This document shows, one piece after another, positions 1-6,757 of a stretch of 15,456 nucleotides of DNA. Under the pieces are notes generated by a model that had not been told where the DNA came from, did no database searches, and saw only the letters and a list, made by a program, of their open reading frames with translations. The stretch covers positions 1-15,456 of the forward strand of contig JACOYD010000057.1 in assembly GCA_016182055.1 (NCBI GenBank), in the 5' to 3' direction. The position numbers were made by a program, and so were the translations under genes. The stretch comes from Candidatus Microgenomates bacterium (GTDB taxonomy: Bacteria > Patescibacteriota > Microgenomatia > Levybacterales > JACOYD01). Each line of letters opens with the position of its first letter. Position 1 is the stretch's first letter.

Positions 1-80
1 TGGGAGTGCAGTTCCATCCGGAAAAAAGCGGTGAGGTGGGACTACAATTATTAAAAAACTTTTGGGAGGCGGTATGTTAG
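1..80 (+). CDS. hisH: HisH C-terminus (imidazole glycerol phosphate synthase glutaminase subunit), partial
   Basis: The last 25 codons of an open frame that enters from the left edge and stops with TAG at 78-80. The translation contains GVQFHPEKS, the motif that carries the His and Glu of the class I glutamine amidotransferase catalytic triad, followed by a short C-terminal helix ([13 protein letters not shown]). HisH releases ammonia from glutamine and channels it to HisF, which is encoded two genes downstream. The frame overlaps the start of hisA by 7 nt (74-80), which suggests translational coupling. The identification rests on this motif plus the hisA-hisF context. Confidence 0.9.
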   Translation, partial: GVQFHPEKSGEVGLQLLKNFWEAVC

Positions 81-820
81 TCATTCCGGCCATTGATATA
101 AGAGCGGGCAAATGCGTCCGTTTGGTACAGGGAAACTTTGCTAAACAAACTATTTACGGCGACGATCCGGTCGCTATGGCCAAAAAGTGGCAAAATGAGG
201 GCGCCCAAATGCTTCACGTGGTTGATCTGGATGGAGCAAAAAACGGTAAAGCGGTTAATTTTGAAATTATAAAAAAAATTGTCGAAGCGGTTGATATTCC
301 CGTGCAAGTCGGCGGAGGCATTAGAGATGAAAAAACCATAAAAACTTTGTTGTCTTTGAAGATTAAAAAAGTGGTTCTAGGTACTGTTGCTCTGGAGAAT
401 AAAAACAAACTAAAAAACCTGCTTAAAAATTTTTCTTCACAAATATCGATTGCTCTTGATACCAAAAACGGCCTACTGGTCAAAAAAGGCTGGCTGGAAA
501 ATACCAGTCAAAATTTAGTAAAAACCGCCCGCAGTCTGGAAGATTTAGGCGTTAAACAATTTATCTATACCAACGTAGCACGAGACGTTAAACAATTTAT
601 CTATACCAACGTAGCACGAGACGGAACGCTGAACCAGCCGGATTATGAGGAAATTAAAGTGTTGCTAAAAAATATCAAGACGCCGCTTATTGTCGGTGGC
701 GGAATCTCCCAACTTTCAGATGTAAAAAAATTAAAAACCATGGGAGTGAAAGGTATTATTATCGGCAAAGCTTTATATGAAGGAAAAATTAAATTAAGGG
801 AGGCAATAAATGCTGGCTAA
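74..820 (+). CDS. hisA: HisA, ProFAR isomerase, with internal 12-residue duplication
   Basis: A (beta/alpha)8-barrel that isomerises ProFAR to PRFAR in histidine biosynthesis. The N-terminus [20 protein letters not shown] holds the first-strand Asp (D8); D129 in IALDTK matches the second catalytic Asp; the phosphate-binding motifs VGGGIR (79-84) and VGGGIS are present. The ATG at 74 is chosen over an upstream in-frame TTG at 62 because it gives the family N-terminus and lies just after a GGGAGG Shine-Dalgarno. The product is 248 residues, against about 236-245 usual. The excess comes from residues 160-171 ([12 protein letters not shown]) being repeated exactly as 172-183, just before GTLNQPDY. 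This doubles strand beta-6 and the RDGT loop next to the active site. The gene overlaps hisH by 7 nt and hisF by 11 nt. Family identity is certain; activity with the duplication is unknown. Confidence 0.95.
   Translation: MLVIPAIDIRAGKCVRLVQGNFAKQTIYGDDPVAMAKKWQNEGAQMLHVVDLDGAKNGKAVNFEIIKKIVEAVDIPVQVGGGIRDEKTIKTLLSLKIKKVVLGTVALENKNKLKNLLKNFSSQISIALDTKNGLLVKKGWLENTSQNLVKTARSLEDLGVKQFIYTNVARDVKQFIYTNVARDGTLNQPDYEEIKVLLKNIKTPLIVGGGISQLSDVKKLKTMGVKGIIIGKALYEGKIKLREAINAG
550..623 (+). repeat. Exact 36-bp tandem duplication inside hisA
   Basis: The 36-bp unit at 551-586 is repeated without a mismatch at 587-622. One extra base matches at each side, so the tract with period 36 covers 550-623. The unit length is divisible by three, so the frame is kept and 12 residues are duplicated. 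Confidence 0.97.
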
Positions 821-1565
821 AAGAATAATTCCCTGTTTGGACATTGATAACGCCAGAGTAGTTAAAGGCGTCAATTTCTTAAACCTAAAAGACGCCGGCA
901 ATGCGGTCGCGCTGGCTAAATTTTATAATAGAGAGGGTGCCGATGAGCTGGTATTTTTGGATATCACCGCTTCTTACCAAAAAAGGAAAACTGTGGTCGC
1001 ATTGGTTGAAAAAGTGGCTAAACAAATTTTTATACCTTTTACCGTGGGCGGCGGTATCACGTCAACTAGCGACATCAAAAGTATTCTTCTGGCTGGGGCG
1101 GATAAAGTATCAATTAATACCACTGCTGTAAAAAATCCTGATATAATAAGTCGGGCGGCCAATGTTTTTGGCAGTCAATGCATAGTGCTGGCCATTGACG
1201 CCAAAAAGAAAAACGACAGTTGGGAAGTATTTATCAATGGGGGGAGAACGCCCACCGGATTAAATGCGGTCAAATGGGCCAAAGATGCAGTTTTAAAAGG
1301 TGTCGGAGAAATTTTGTTAACCAGCATGGACAGAGACGGCACAAAAAGAGGATTTGACATTGAATTAACAAAAGCTGTTTCGAAAAATGTCAGCGTTCCT
1401 GTAATCGCCTCCGGAGGAGCCGGAAAACTGACGGATTTTGTTGATGTTTTTGAAAAAGGACAGGCCGACGCGGCACTTGCCGCTTCCCTTTTTCACTTTG
1501 GGCAATTGTCTATTGAAAAAGTCAAAAAATATTTAAAAAAATATGACATCGAAATTAGACTTTAA
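810..1565 (+). CDS. hisF: HisF, imidazole glycerol phosphate synthase cyclase subunit
   Basis: 251 residues, normal family length. HisF takes ammonia from HisH and converts PRFAR to imidazole glycerol phosphate plus AICAR. D11 in IPCLDID and D130 in LAIDAKKK correspond to the two catalytic aspartates, and K19 is conserved. The phosphate-binding motifs VGGGI (79-83) and ASGGAG and the TSMDRDGT segment (171-178) are intact. This makes a useful contrast with hisA, whose equivalent beta-6 segment is duplicated. The start ATG lies inside the end of hisA and is preceded by GGGAGG at about 7 nt. The last 23 nt overlap hisI. Confidence 0.97.
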   Translation: MLAKRIIPCLDIDNARVVKGVNFLNLKDAGNAVALAKFYNREGADELVFLDITASYQKRKTVVALVEKVAKQIFIPFTVGGGITSTSDIKSILLAGADKVSINTTAVKNPDIISRAANVFGSQCIVLAIDAKKKNDSWEVFINGGRTPTGLNAVKWAKDAVLKGVGEILLTSMDRDGTKRGFDIELTKAVSKNVSVPVIASGGAGKLTDFVDVFEKGQADAALAASLFHFGQLSIEKVKKYLKKYDIEIRL

Positions 1566-1863
1566 TAAAGGCAATGGACTTATCCCCGCCATTATTCAGG
1601 ATGATAAAAGCGGCGAGATTTTGATGCTGGGATATATGAACGAAGAAGCCCTGCAAAAAACCAAAGAAGAGGGCTGGGTGTATTTTTGGAGTAGAAGTAG
1701 AAACAAGCTTTGGCAAAAGGGCGAAGAGTCCGGCAATAAGTTTAAAGTCAAAAAAATATTTCAAGACTGCGACAATGATACTCTCTTAATAAGAGTAGCG
1801 CTGATTGGCCAAAACGCCTGCCACACGGGAAATAAAACCTGCTTTTTTGAAAAAATAAACTAA
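1543..1863 (+). CDS. hisI: HisI, phosphoribosyl-AMP cyclohydrolase
   Basis: 106 residues, a stand-alone cyclohydrolase that opens the purine ring of PR-AMP to give ProFAR, the substrate of HisA. Visible motifs in order: [19 protein letters not shown] (19-37), [18 protein letters not shown] (48-65), DCDNDT (75-80, the Asp cluster expected to bind Mg) and [10 protein letters not shown] (92-101, with C93 and C100 expected as Zn ligands together with C76). The gene starts 23 nt inside hisF without a Shine-Dalgarno, so re-initiation by coupling is likely. HisE is a separate gene directly downstream rather than fused as in enterobacteria. Confidence 0.96.
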   Translation: MTSKLDFNKGNGLIPAIIQDDKSGEILMLGYMNEEALQKTKEEGWVYFWSRSRNKLWQKGEESGNKFKVKKIFQDCDNDTLLIRVALIGQNACHTGNKTCFFEKIN

Positions 1864-1867
1864 ATTT

Positions 1868-2152
1868 ATGACAATTGATGAACTTTATAAAATAATTGAG
1901 GAGCGTAAAAAAAGCATGCCCCAAAATTCTTACACCGCTTCTCTTTTGCGAGAAGGCCAGGATAAAATTCTTGAGAAAATAGAAGAAGAAGCAAAGGAGA
2001 TTGTTAACGCGGCCAAAAATGAAAGCGATCAAAGAACAATTGAGGAGGTGGCCGATTTATGGTTTCATCTATTGGTACTTCTTTCCGCGCTCAACATTCC
2101 CCCATCCAAAATATTTGAAGAACTGCAAAAACGTCACGATAACAAAAAGTAA
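1868..2152 (+). CDS. hisE: HisE, phosphoribosyl-ATP pyrophosphatase
   Basis: 94 residues with the all-alpha MazG-like fold of HisE, which hydrolyses PR-ATP to PR-AMP, the substrate of HisI. The metal-binding acidic helices are visible as KIEEEAKEIVNAAK (37-50) and EEVADLWFHLLVLL (59-72), matching the ExxE and ExxD patterns of the family. SYTASLLREGQDKILEKI is also a typical HisE segment. It begins 4 nt after the hisI stop with no Shine-Dalgarno and ends 20 nt before the HisRS-like gene. HisB, HisC, HisD and HisG are not in this window. Confidence 0.94.
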   Translation: MTIDELYKIIEERKKSMPQNSYTASLLREGQDKILEKIEEEAKEIVNAAKNESDQRTIEEVADLWFHLLVLLSALNIPPSKIFEELQKRHDNKK

Positions 2153-2157
2153 TTATA

Positions 2158-2166
2158 TGTTATGAT
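2158..2166 (+). promoter_or_regulatory. Extended -10 promoter of the HisRS-like gene (leaderless geometry)
   Basis: TG-T-TATGAT forms an extended -10 element (TG at 2158-2159, hexamer at 2161-2166). The ATG at 2173 follows after 6 nt, so a normal start site would fall at or next to the start codon. No convincing -35 hexamer is visible at 2138-2143 and no Shine-Dalgarno precedes the ATG. Inference from sequence only. Confidence 0.5.
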
Positions 2167-2172
2167 AAATAT

Positions 2173-3099
2173 ATGACTCAAGCGCCGCCGACACCAAAAG
2201 GGTTTAGAGATATCAAGCCGGAGCTGGCCAAAAAACGAAGGATTGTTATTAATAAAATCGCCGAAGTTTTGGAAGAAGCCGGTTTTGCGCCTATGGAAAC
2301 ACCCGCCATTGAGTTTGCCGATACTCTAAAAGGAAAGTATGGCGAGGAGGAACGATTGATTTATCAATTTACCGACCGCGGCGGCAGAAAACTGGCCCTG
2401 CGTTATGATTTAACAGTGCCGCTGGCCCGCTACGTGGCAACTTACAACCCTCCCCTGCCTTTTCGCGCTTATCGCGTGGGCCAGGTTTTCCGAGGGGAAA
2501 AACCCCAGGCCGGCCGCTGGCGCGAATTTACCCAATTTGATTTTGATACTGTGGGTTCAAATGACCCAAAAGAAGATGCACTTATTGTTGCTACTGTCCT
2601 TAAAGCAACTAAAACTTTAGGGATAAAAGGGGCTGTAATGTTAATAAACGACAGAAAAAACTTTGAAGGGTTTCCCAAAGAAGCGGTTATTGCTATAGAT
2701 AAGCTTGAAAAAATCGGGGAGCAAGAAGTAGTAAAAGAGCTGGTAGAAAAAGCTATCGCAGCAAGCCAAAAAAAGGCCACTCTATTACTAGACCGTATTA
2801 GAGTAAAACAACCAACGGACGAACTAAATAAAATCCTCTCCATACTTGCTGAATTAGGAGTTCAAACCCCGGATGTACAGTTCTCCCCCACTCTGGCCCG
2901 GGGACTTAATTACTATACCGGTTCAATTTTTGAATTAAGAATTTCCTCATATGAAAATTTATCTTTAGGCGCCGGGGGCAGATACGATAATTTAATCGGC
3001 ATGTTTAGTAACCCCGCCAGAGACGGGGCAAGAAAACAAATTCCGGCGGTGGGCTTTTCTTTTGGCATTGACCGTTTAGTTGAGATATTACCCCAATGA
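2173..3099 (+). CDS. Histidyl-tRNA synthetase-like catalytic core without anticodon-binding domain (HisS or HisZ-like)
   Basis: A class II synthetase core of 308 residues; full HisRS has about 400-430. Motif 1 is at about 37-47 (GFAPMETPAIE), the DLT segment is RYDLTVPLARY (77-87), and motif 2 is RVGQVFRGEKPQAGRWREF (101-119). The HisRS signature ARGLNYYTG is at 242-250, with Asn where GLDYY usually has Asp, followed by GAGGRYDNL (266-274) and motif 3 GFSFGIDRL (294-302). The protein ends six residues later, where HisRS would continue into its anticodon-binding domain. The next gene overlaps the stop codon, so no domain is hidden downstream in another frame. Length and position in a his operon suggest HisZ, the regulatory subunit of short HisG. 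The retained motif 2 and 3 arginines and the His signature suggest a working adenylation site. I leave the symbol open. Confidence 0.85.
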   Translation: MTQAPPTPKGFRDIKPELAKKRRIVINKIAEVLEEAGFAPMETPAIEFADTLKGKYGEEERLIYQFTDRGGRKLALRYDLTVPLARYVATYNPPLPFRAYRVGQVFRGEKPQAGRWREFTQFDFDTVGSNDPKEDALIVATVLKATKTLGIKGAVMLINDRKNFEGFPKEAVIAIDKLEKIGEQEVVKELVEKAIAASQKKATLLLDRIRVKQPTDELNKILSILAELGVQTPDVQFSPTLARGLNYYTGSIFELRISSYENLSLGAGGRYDNLIGMFSNPARDGARKQIPAVGFSFGIDRLVEILPQ

Positions 3100-4019
3100 A
3101 TTCAAACCATAGACAGCTTGCTTTTCTGGCTCTTATTTTAGCCTCCATTATCTGGGGGGCGTCGGCGGCTGTAATGAAAATTACTCTCTTTACCGTCCCG
3201 CCTTTTTCTTTGGCTCTAATTCGTTTTGGGGCGGCCGCACTTCTCTTCCTGCCCCTTGTTTGGAAAAATTTGATCATAAAAAAAGAAGATTTGCCGGCTT
3301 TTCTTTTACTGGGATTGATTGGTTTCACCGTTCATATTCCCTTATTTCTCTTTGGACTTAAACTGACAACTGCTTTAAACGCCGGTATTATTGTTTCCTC
3401 CGTCCCCCTCTTCACCCTTCTTTTAGCCAGTATATTCTTGAAAGAAAAAATTAAAATCAATCTGGTTTTGGGGATAATTTTGGGCATTGCCGGAGTGGGC
3501 ATTATTATCGGCAAAGACGCTTTTGCTACCGGAGTAAAACTTTCTCCATTTGGCGATATGCTTATCTTAACCGCCATGCTGCTTTTTGTCTTTTATGAAA
3601 TTTTAAGCAAAAAGTTGTTTAGGAAGTATAGCGTTTTTGTGGTCACCTTTTATTCCTTTGTTATAGGAGCTGTAACATTTATCCCTTTTGCCATTTTTGA
3701 ATTTGCCCAAAATCCAAACTGGATAAATAATGTTTCTCAAGCTTCTTTTTGGGGAATTATTTACGGAATTTTCCTCTCCTCCTTTGCCGCCTATTCCCTC
3801 TGGCAATGGGGACTGTCAAAATTATCAGCCAACAGGGTCGGCTTTTTCTTTTATCTTGATCCTGTGGTAGCTACCATCGTAGCCGTTATTCTTCTTTCGG
3901 AAGTAGTTACAGGTCCCTTTATTATCGGTTCGCTTCTTATCTTTGCCGGCTTATTTATCGCCGAAGGCCGCCTCCCCTACCACCACCCCATTCACCAACT
4001 CAAGCAGAAATCCAAATAA
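3096..4019 (+). CDS. EamA/DMT-superfamily membrane transporter
   Basis: 307 residues with about ten hydrophobic segments arranged as two EamA repeats (about 8-140 and 150-290). The first begins FLALILASIIWGASAAVMK, the usual EamA N-terminal helix, and the second repeat contains the typical AAYSLWQWGLSKLSANRVG and YLDPVVATIVAVILLSE segments. Members export amino acids or small metabolites, but the substrate cannot be read from sequence. The start ATG overlaps the TGA of the HisRS-like gene (ATGA), so the two are probably translationally coupled. This could hint at an amino-acid-related substrate, but that is only inference. Confidence 0.9.
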   Translation: MNSNHRQLAFLALILASIIWGASAAVMKITLFTVPPFSLALIRFGAAALLFLPLVWKNLIIKKEDLPAFLLLGLIGFTVHIPLFLFGLKLTTALNAGIIVSSVPLFTLLLASIFLKEKIKINLVLGIILGIAGVGIIIGKDAFATGVKLSPFGDMLILTAMLLFVFYEILSKKLFRKYSVFVVTFYSFVIGAVTFIPFAIFEFAQNPNWINNVSQASFWGIIYGIFLSSFAAYSLWQWGLSKLSANRVGFFFYLDPVVATIVAVILLSEVVTGPFIIGSLLIFAGLFIAEGRLPYHHPIHQLKQKSK

Positions 4020-4034
4020 AAATGACCATAAACC

Positions 4035-4092
4035 ACCAAGGTGTCTACCTATCACACCTTGGTTGTGTGTTACGTTCACACCTTGGTATAAT
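4035..4092. repeat. Inverted/direct repeat ACACCTTGGT between convergent genes, with an extended -10
   Basis: ACCAAGGTGT (4035-4044) and ACACCTTGGT (4054-4063) form a perfect 10-bp stem with a 9-nt loop just after the transporter gene. A third copy lies at 4078-4087. The two direct copies share 12 bp (TCACACCTTGGT at 4052-4063 and 4076-4087) and are 24 bp apart. The third copy runs into TGGTATAAT (4084-4092), an extended -10 element on the + strand. The stem may act as a transcription terminator for the convergent genes, but the T-tract is weak on both sides. Confidence 0.6.
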
Positions 4093-4093
4093 A

Positions 4094-4870
4094 TCATCTA
4101 GACGTTTTCTGCGTTTGATTACGAATTACTACAATGCAGTCTCTTAGAATAGCGGCTTTCTCCTCTGGCAAAATTTTGGCAAAATTAGAAAATGGTTCCG
4201 AATTACCAGCCACCATCGCCTTCCTGGCATGCCAAAAAGTAACCAATAAAAACCAGTCCAATGATGTCTTTGGAACTTGTTGCAAATCACTTTCTGTAAG
4301 AATATTGCCTACTTCTTGAAGCGAGTTATGATATTGCAGTTGTTCATCTTCTCCTAAACTTTCCGTAAGAACATGTTTTAGCATAAGCCAAAACTCTACT
4401 CTTTGCTGTAGTTCTCCAGTTCTTTTTAGCGCATTTATTCTGGCTTCTCTTTTTTCTTCTGCCGTCCGCTTGGGGAGAGGATGACTCCGTCCTTTTTCTT
4501 CACGTCTGGCATGACCGAGTAAAGTTTCAATTTTCTCGCCTCGCAGATCTTCGCCTTTTTCCAGCTTAACGGCTAGTCTTATCTCCGCCGCCGTCATTCC
4601 TATTACAGCATAAGGTTTTATGACGGGCCATATTGAATGTTTTGCGTGAGCAATTGCTTCTGCCCGCCCAGCAAAAGCGGCAGAAGTAATAGAACTAGTT
4701 TCAATTAACCCTCTTTTAGCTTTAGCTACTTGGGAAGCAGATAATCCCGTTTTATCAGCAATGTCAGCTATGTACGGAGGCGGTAAATTCTCTCCAGCCC
4801 ATGAACTTAATGCATCAAAAACTATAGCTTTATTTGTACCTGGTTTTGGCCCTTTTTCAACAATAGGCAT
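4094..4870 (-). CDS. Unrecognised protein with N-terminal winged-helix-like domain
   Basis: 258 residues, no signal peptide or membrane segment. Residues about 12-58 read as a winged-helix/HTH unit: a first helix (NKAIVFDALSSWAG), then IADIADKTGLSASQVAKAKR, with the helix-turn-helix centred on TGLSASQ. A basic, charged linker (about 108-150) follows, and then a helical C-terminal half rich in Trp and Leu (about 152-255) that may bind a partner or a ligand. I do not recognise the family. ATG 4870 is the first start after an in-frame TAG and sits 8 nt from a -10 box. The gene diverges from rpmE and shares its promoter region, so it could be a regulator of itself or of rpmE; this is inference. 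Confidence 0.75.
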   Translation of the reverse strand: MPIVEKGPKPGTNKAIVFDALSSWAGENLPPPYIADIADKTGLSASQVAKAKRGLIETSSITSAAFAGRAEAIAHAKHSIWPVIKPYAVIGMTAAEIRLAVKLEKGEDLRGEKIETLLGHARREEKGRSHPLPKRTAEEKREARINALKRTGELQQRVEFWLMLKHVLTESLGEDEQLQYHNSLQEVGNILTESDLQQVPKTSLDWFLLVTFWHARKAMVAGNSEPFSNFAKILPEEKAAILRDCIVVIRNQTQKTSR

Positions 4871-4878
4871 GACTATTA

Positions 4879-4907
4879 ACTATACTATAAGTCACCTCCT
4901 CTTGCAA
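4879..4907 (-). promoter_or_regulatory. Promoter of the HTH gene, -35 shared with rpmE
   Basis: Read on the minus strand: TTGCAA (4902-4907), 17-nt spacer, TATAGT (4879-4884), 8 nt, ATG 4870. The spacer contains GAGGAGGTGA, which would be a perfect Shine-Dalgarno but lies 21 nt from the ATG with no start codon at a usable distance. With this promoter it would not be transcribed. Confidence 0.6.
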
Positions 4908-4930
4908 ACTTTTAAGTTTTTTAGTACAAT
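4902..4930 (+). promoter_or_regulatory. Promoter of rpmE, -35 shared with the divergent HTH gene
   Basis: TTGCAA (4902-4907), 17-nt spacer, TACAAT (4925-4930), then 9 nt to the ATG at 4940. TTGCAA is its own reverse complement, so the same six bases serve as -35 for both directions. No Shine-Dalgarno precedes the ATG. Confidence 0.65.
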
Positions 4931-4941
4931 GATAATATCAT
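4929..4941. promoter_or_regulatory. Dyad over the rpmE start codon, possible operator
   Basis: ATGATA (4929-4934) and TATCAT (4936-4941) form a 6+6 dyad around one base, covering the end of the -10, the expected transcription start and the first two bases of the start codon. A repressor bound here would block transcription directly. Short AT-rich dyads arise by chance, so confidence is low. Confidence 0.3.
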
Positions 4942-5233
4942 GAAAGCGGATATTCATCCTCCCTATTTCCCCCAAGCGCAGGTGGTGTGCGCCTGCGGCA
5001 ATACTTTTAACGTAGGCTCCACCAAGCCGGAAATTCATGTCCAGCTCTGCTACAACTGCCACCCCTTTTATACCGGCCAGCAGCGCTTTGTCGATGCCGC
5101 CTCCCTCATTGACAAGTTTGAAAAGAAAAGACGCGAGGCCAAACCTCTCAAAACAAAAACCGCCAAAGAAGAGGAAGACTCCCAGCCCAAGACCCTCAAA
5201 GAAATGTTAATGCAGATTAAGAAACAGAGATAG
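4940..5233 (+). CDS. rpmE: Ribosomal protein bL31, zinc-ribbon type with charged C-terminal tail
   Basis: 97 residues; typical bL31 has about 66-90. The start MKADIHPPYF is the family N-terminus. VVCACGNTFNVGSTKPEIHVQ (positions about 16-36) and LCYNCHPFYTGQQRFVDAA carry four cysteines in CxC and CxxC pairs, so this is the zinc-binding form. After residue 62 there is a lysine/glutamate-rich extension ending in LKEMLMQIKKQR. The protein sits on the large subunit and forms a bridge to the small subunit. It is followed by prfA, a common bacterial neighbour. Its promoter geometry predicts a leaderless transcript. Confidence 0.96.
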   Translation: MKADIHPPYFPQAQVVCACGNTFNVGSTKPEIHVQLCYNCHPFYTGQQRFVDAASLIDKFEKKRREAKPLKTKTAKEEEDSQPKTLKEMLMQIKKQR

Positions 5234-5234
5234 T

Positions 5235-5333
5235 AATACTACAAATACTACCAATAAATACCAATACTACCAATAAGCAATCCAATATATTGGAATATTT
5301 GTAGTATTTGACATTTGTAGTATTGGTAGTATT
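5235..5333. repeat. Large imperfect inverted repeat built from TACTACCAAT/TACTACAAAT units
   Basis: The whole rpmE-prfA spacer is repetitive. The left half carries TACTACAAAT, TACTACCAAT and again TACTACCAAT (5237-5275); the right half carries their complements (5297-5333). Segment 5262-5276 pairs with 5296-5310 with 2 mismatches in 15, and 5235-5255 with 5313-5333 with 2 in 21. The centre is a perfect 14-bp palindrome, TCCAATATATTGGA (5280-5293). A TTGACA (5308-5313) lies in the right arm, but no -10 at a sensible distance from the prfA ATG follows it. Confidence 0.85.
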
Positions 5334-5337
5334 CTAT

Positions 5338-6246
5338 ATGGATTATCTTCAGCAACAAATAGAGCAAATTGATAAAAAGATTATTGAAACGCAAATGCTT
5401 CTTTTAGATCCCGATATGGCTCCTTTGGCGAAAAAAGAAATTGAGGAGCTTAAAACCCAAAAACAAGCTCTTCAAGTTTCTCTATCTTCCCCAACTTCCC
5501 CCAACCCCTCCACCCCTCAAAATCAGCAAGACTTTCTCGATTCCCGAAACGCCATTTTAGAGGTAAGCGGAGCCGCCGGCGGCGATGAAGCCAAACTGTG
5601 GGCGGGCGAACTTCTCTCCATGTATGTTAAGTTTGCCCAAAAAAGCGGCTTTGCCGTAGAACAGTTGAGTGAAGGGGTAATTAAAATATCCGGTAATAAT
5701 CCGTTTGAAATTTTTAAATATGAGGCGGGGGTCCATCGCGTACAAAGAATTCCCACCACCGAAAAAAGGGGTAGAGTTCATACCTCAACTGCCACCGTGG
5801 CGGTTTTGCCGGAACTGGAAGATATTGACTTACATATTAATCCGGCCGACATAGAATTTGAAGCGTTTAGAAGTGGCGGAGCCGGCGGGCAAAATGTCAA
5901 TAAAGTTTCAACCGCCGTCAGACTGCGCCACAAACCAACCGGCATTGTAGTAACTTGTCAGACAGAAAGACATCAGCATCAAAATAGGGAAAATGCCATG
6001 AAAATGCTGCGGGCCAAATTGTGGGAAATAGAAGTTGACAAGCGTCATGGAGAAATTTCAGAACTCAAAGCCACCCAGGTCGGCCGCGGCATGCGCTCCG
6101 AAAAAATCCGCACCTACAACTTCCCGCAGGACAGAATCACCGATCATAGACTTAATAAGTCTTGGCGTCACATCGAAGAAATCCTCAACGGAAACCTCGA
6201 TAAAATCTTGGAAGAATTCAAAATATTATCCCAGACTAATCAATAA
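5338..6246 (+). CDS. prfA: Peptide chain release factor 1 with shortened N-terminal domain
   Basis: 302 residues, against about 355-360 for typical RF1. GAGGQ (181-185) is the peptidyl-tRNA hydrolysis motif. PTT (139-141) in [18 protein letters not shown] fits the P-x-T stop-codon recognition motif of RF1 (UAA/UAG), not SPF of RF2. Domain 1 is cut to a single charged helical hairpin (2-48) and a Ser/Pro/Thr/Asn-rich linker (49-64). The conserved core begins at [15 protein letters not shown] (71-85). The segment before YEAGVHRVQ is also shorter than in E. coli. ATG 5338 gives a sensible N-terminus; an in-frame TTG at 5308 is part of a TTGACA and of the repeat. The 3' end overlaps the convergent gene by 7 nt. 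Confidence 0.95.
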   Translation: MDYLQQQIEQIDKKIIETQMLLLDPDMAPLAKKEIEELKTQKQALQVSLSSPTSPNPSTPQNQQDFLDSRNAILEVSGAAGGDEAKLWAGELLSMYVKFAQKSGFAVEQLSEGVIKISGNNPFEIFKYEAGVHRVQRIPTTEKRGRVHTSTATVAVLPELEDIDLHINPADIEFEAFRSGGAGGQNVNKVSTAVRLRHKPTGIVVTCQTERHQHQNRENAMKMLRAKLWEIEVDKRHGEISELKATQVGRGMRSEKIRTYNFPQDRITDHRLNKSWRHIEEILNGNLDKILEEFKILSQTNQ

Positions 6247-6740
6247 CTACCGTCAACTTGAGGTATAGAACTAGGTAAGGCAACTGTCCTTTCTTCTACA
6301 AAGCTTGCTGCTTGTTTTATTTCATTCAAGGCATTAGCTAAAAGAATCGTTTGATCGCTAAACCTTTCTCCTTTAACAATTTCAACTACATCAACTATCA
6401 CAGCACCGCTATCTGCTTTTCTTGGTCTATGCACAAAAGTTACTGAATCCCCTTCTTTTCCCCAAACTACAGCCACTCTTCCATCAGTTAATGAATGCGC
6501 CCTGCGGTTTCCTCCAAAAGAGATACGGTCTAACATTGCAACTTTATCAATCACTGCAACTATAAAAGATAAATCCAGAGAATCGCAATTAATTCCGACT
6601 ATTCTAGTATCTCCCCCCCCCACCCCAACTCTTGCAACGCTTTCCCCCACGACTCCTGCCAGTCTTTCTAAATCTATATCCCGTATCATTTGCATTTCCG
6701 GTCCTGATGAAACTCCTAGTTCACTTCTTTGTGCTACCAT
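6240..6740 (-). CDS. Unrecognised small soluble protein A
   Basis: 166 residues, no membrane segment or signal peptide, no family I recognise. The middle alternates beta-like stretches ([41 protein letters not shown]) and the C-terminal part looks helical ([20 protein letters not shown]). ATG 6740 is preferred over an in-frame GTG at 6746, because the GTG lies inside the AGGAGG-TG Shine-Dalgarno and the ATG sits 5 nt after AGGAGG. It is the only one of the three neighbouring orphans with a clear ribosome-binding site. Its stop overlaps the end of prfA in the opposite direction. Coding potential is supported by the site and promoter, not by homology. Confidence 0.75.
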   Translation of the reverse strand: MVAQRSELGVSSGPEMQMIRDIDLERLAGVVGESVARVGVGGGDTRIVGINCDSLDLSFIVAVIDKVAMLDRISFGGNRRAHSLTDGRVAVVWGKEGDSVTFVHRPRKADSGAVIVDVVEIVKGERFSDQTILLANALNEIKQAASFVEERTVALPSSIPQVDGSY

Positions 6741-6757
6741 ATTCACCTCCTCTTACT

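Noticed and set aside
62..73. TTG start four codons upstream of hisA
   Set aside because: It lies in the Shine-Dalgarno region; ATG 74 gives the family N-terminus.
2173..3099. HisRS truncated by a frameshift
   Set aside because: The downstream sequence codes for a membrane transporter from the stop codon on; no anticodon-binding domain is found in another frame.
4891..4901. + strand TCACCTCCT resembling the 3' end of 16S rRNA
   Set aside because: It is simply the complement of a Shine-Dalgarno-like string; no other rRNA sequence is present.
4925..4945. Fur or Zur box over the rpmE start
   Set aside because: Only a short AT-rich dyad with partial similarity to such boxes; too weak to name a regulator.
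5235..5333. CRISPR-like array
   Set aside because: The units are only about 10 bp, have no unique spacers, and face each other as an inverted repeat.
5308..5337. Ten-codon N-terminal extension of prfA from TTG
   Set aside because: The TTG belongs to a TTGACA string and the codons are inverted-repeat sequence.
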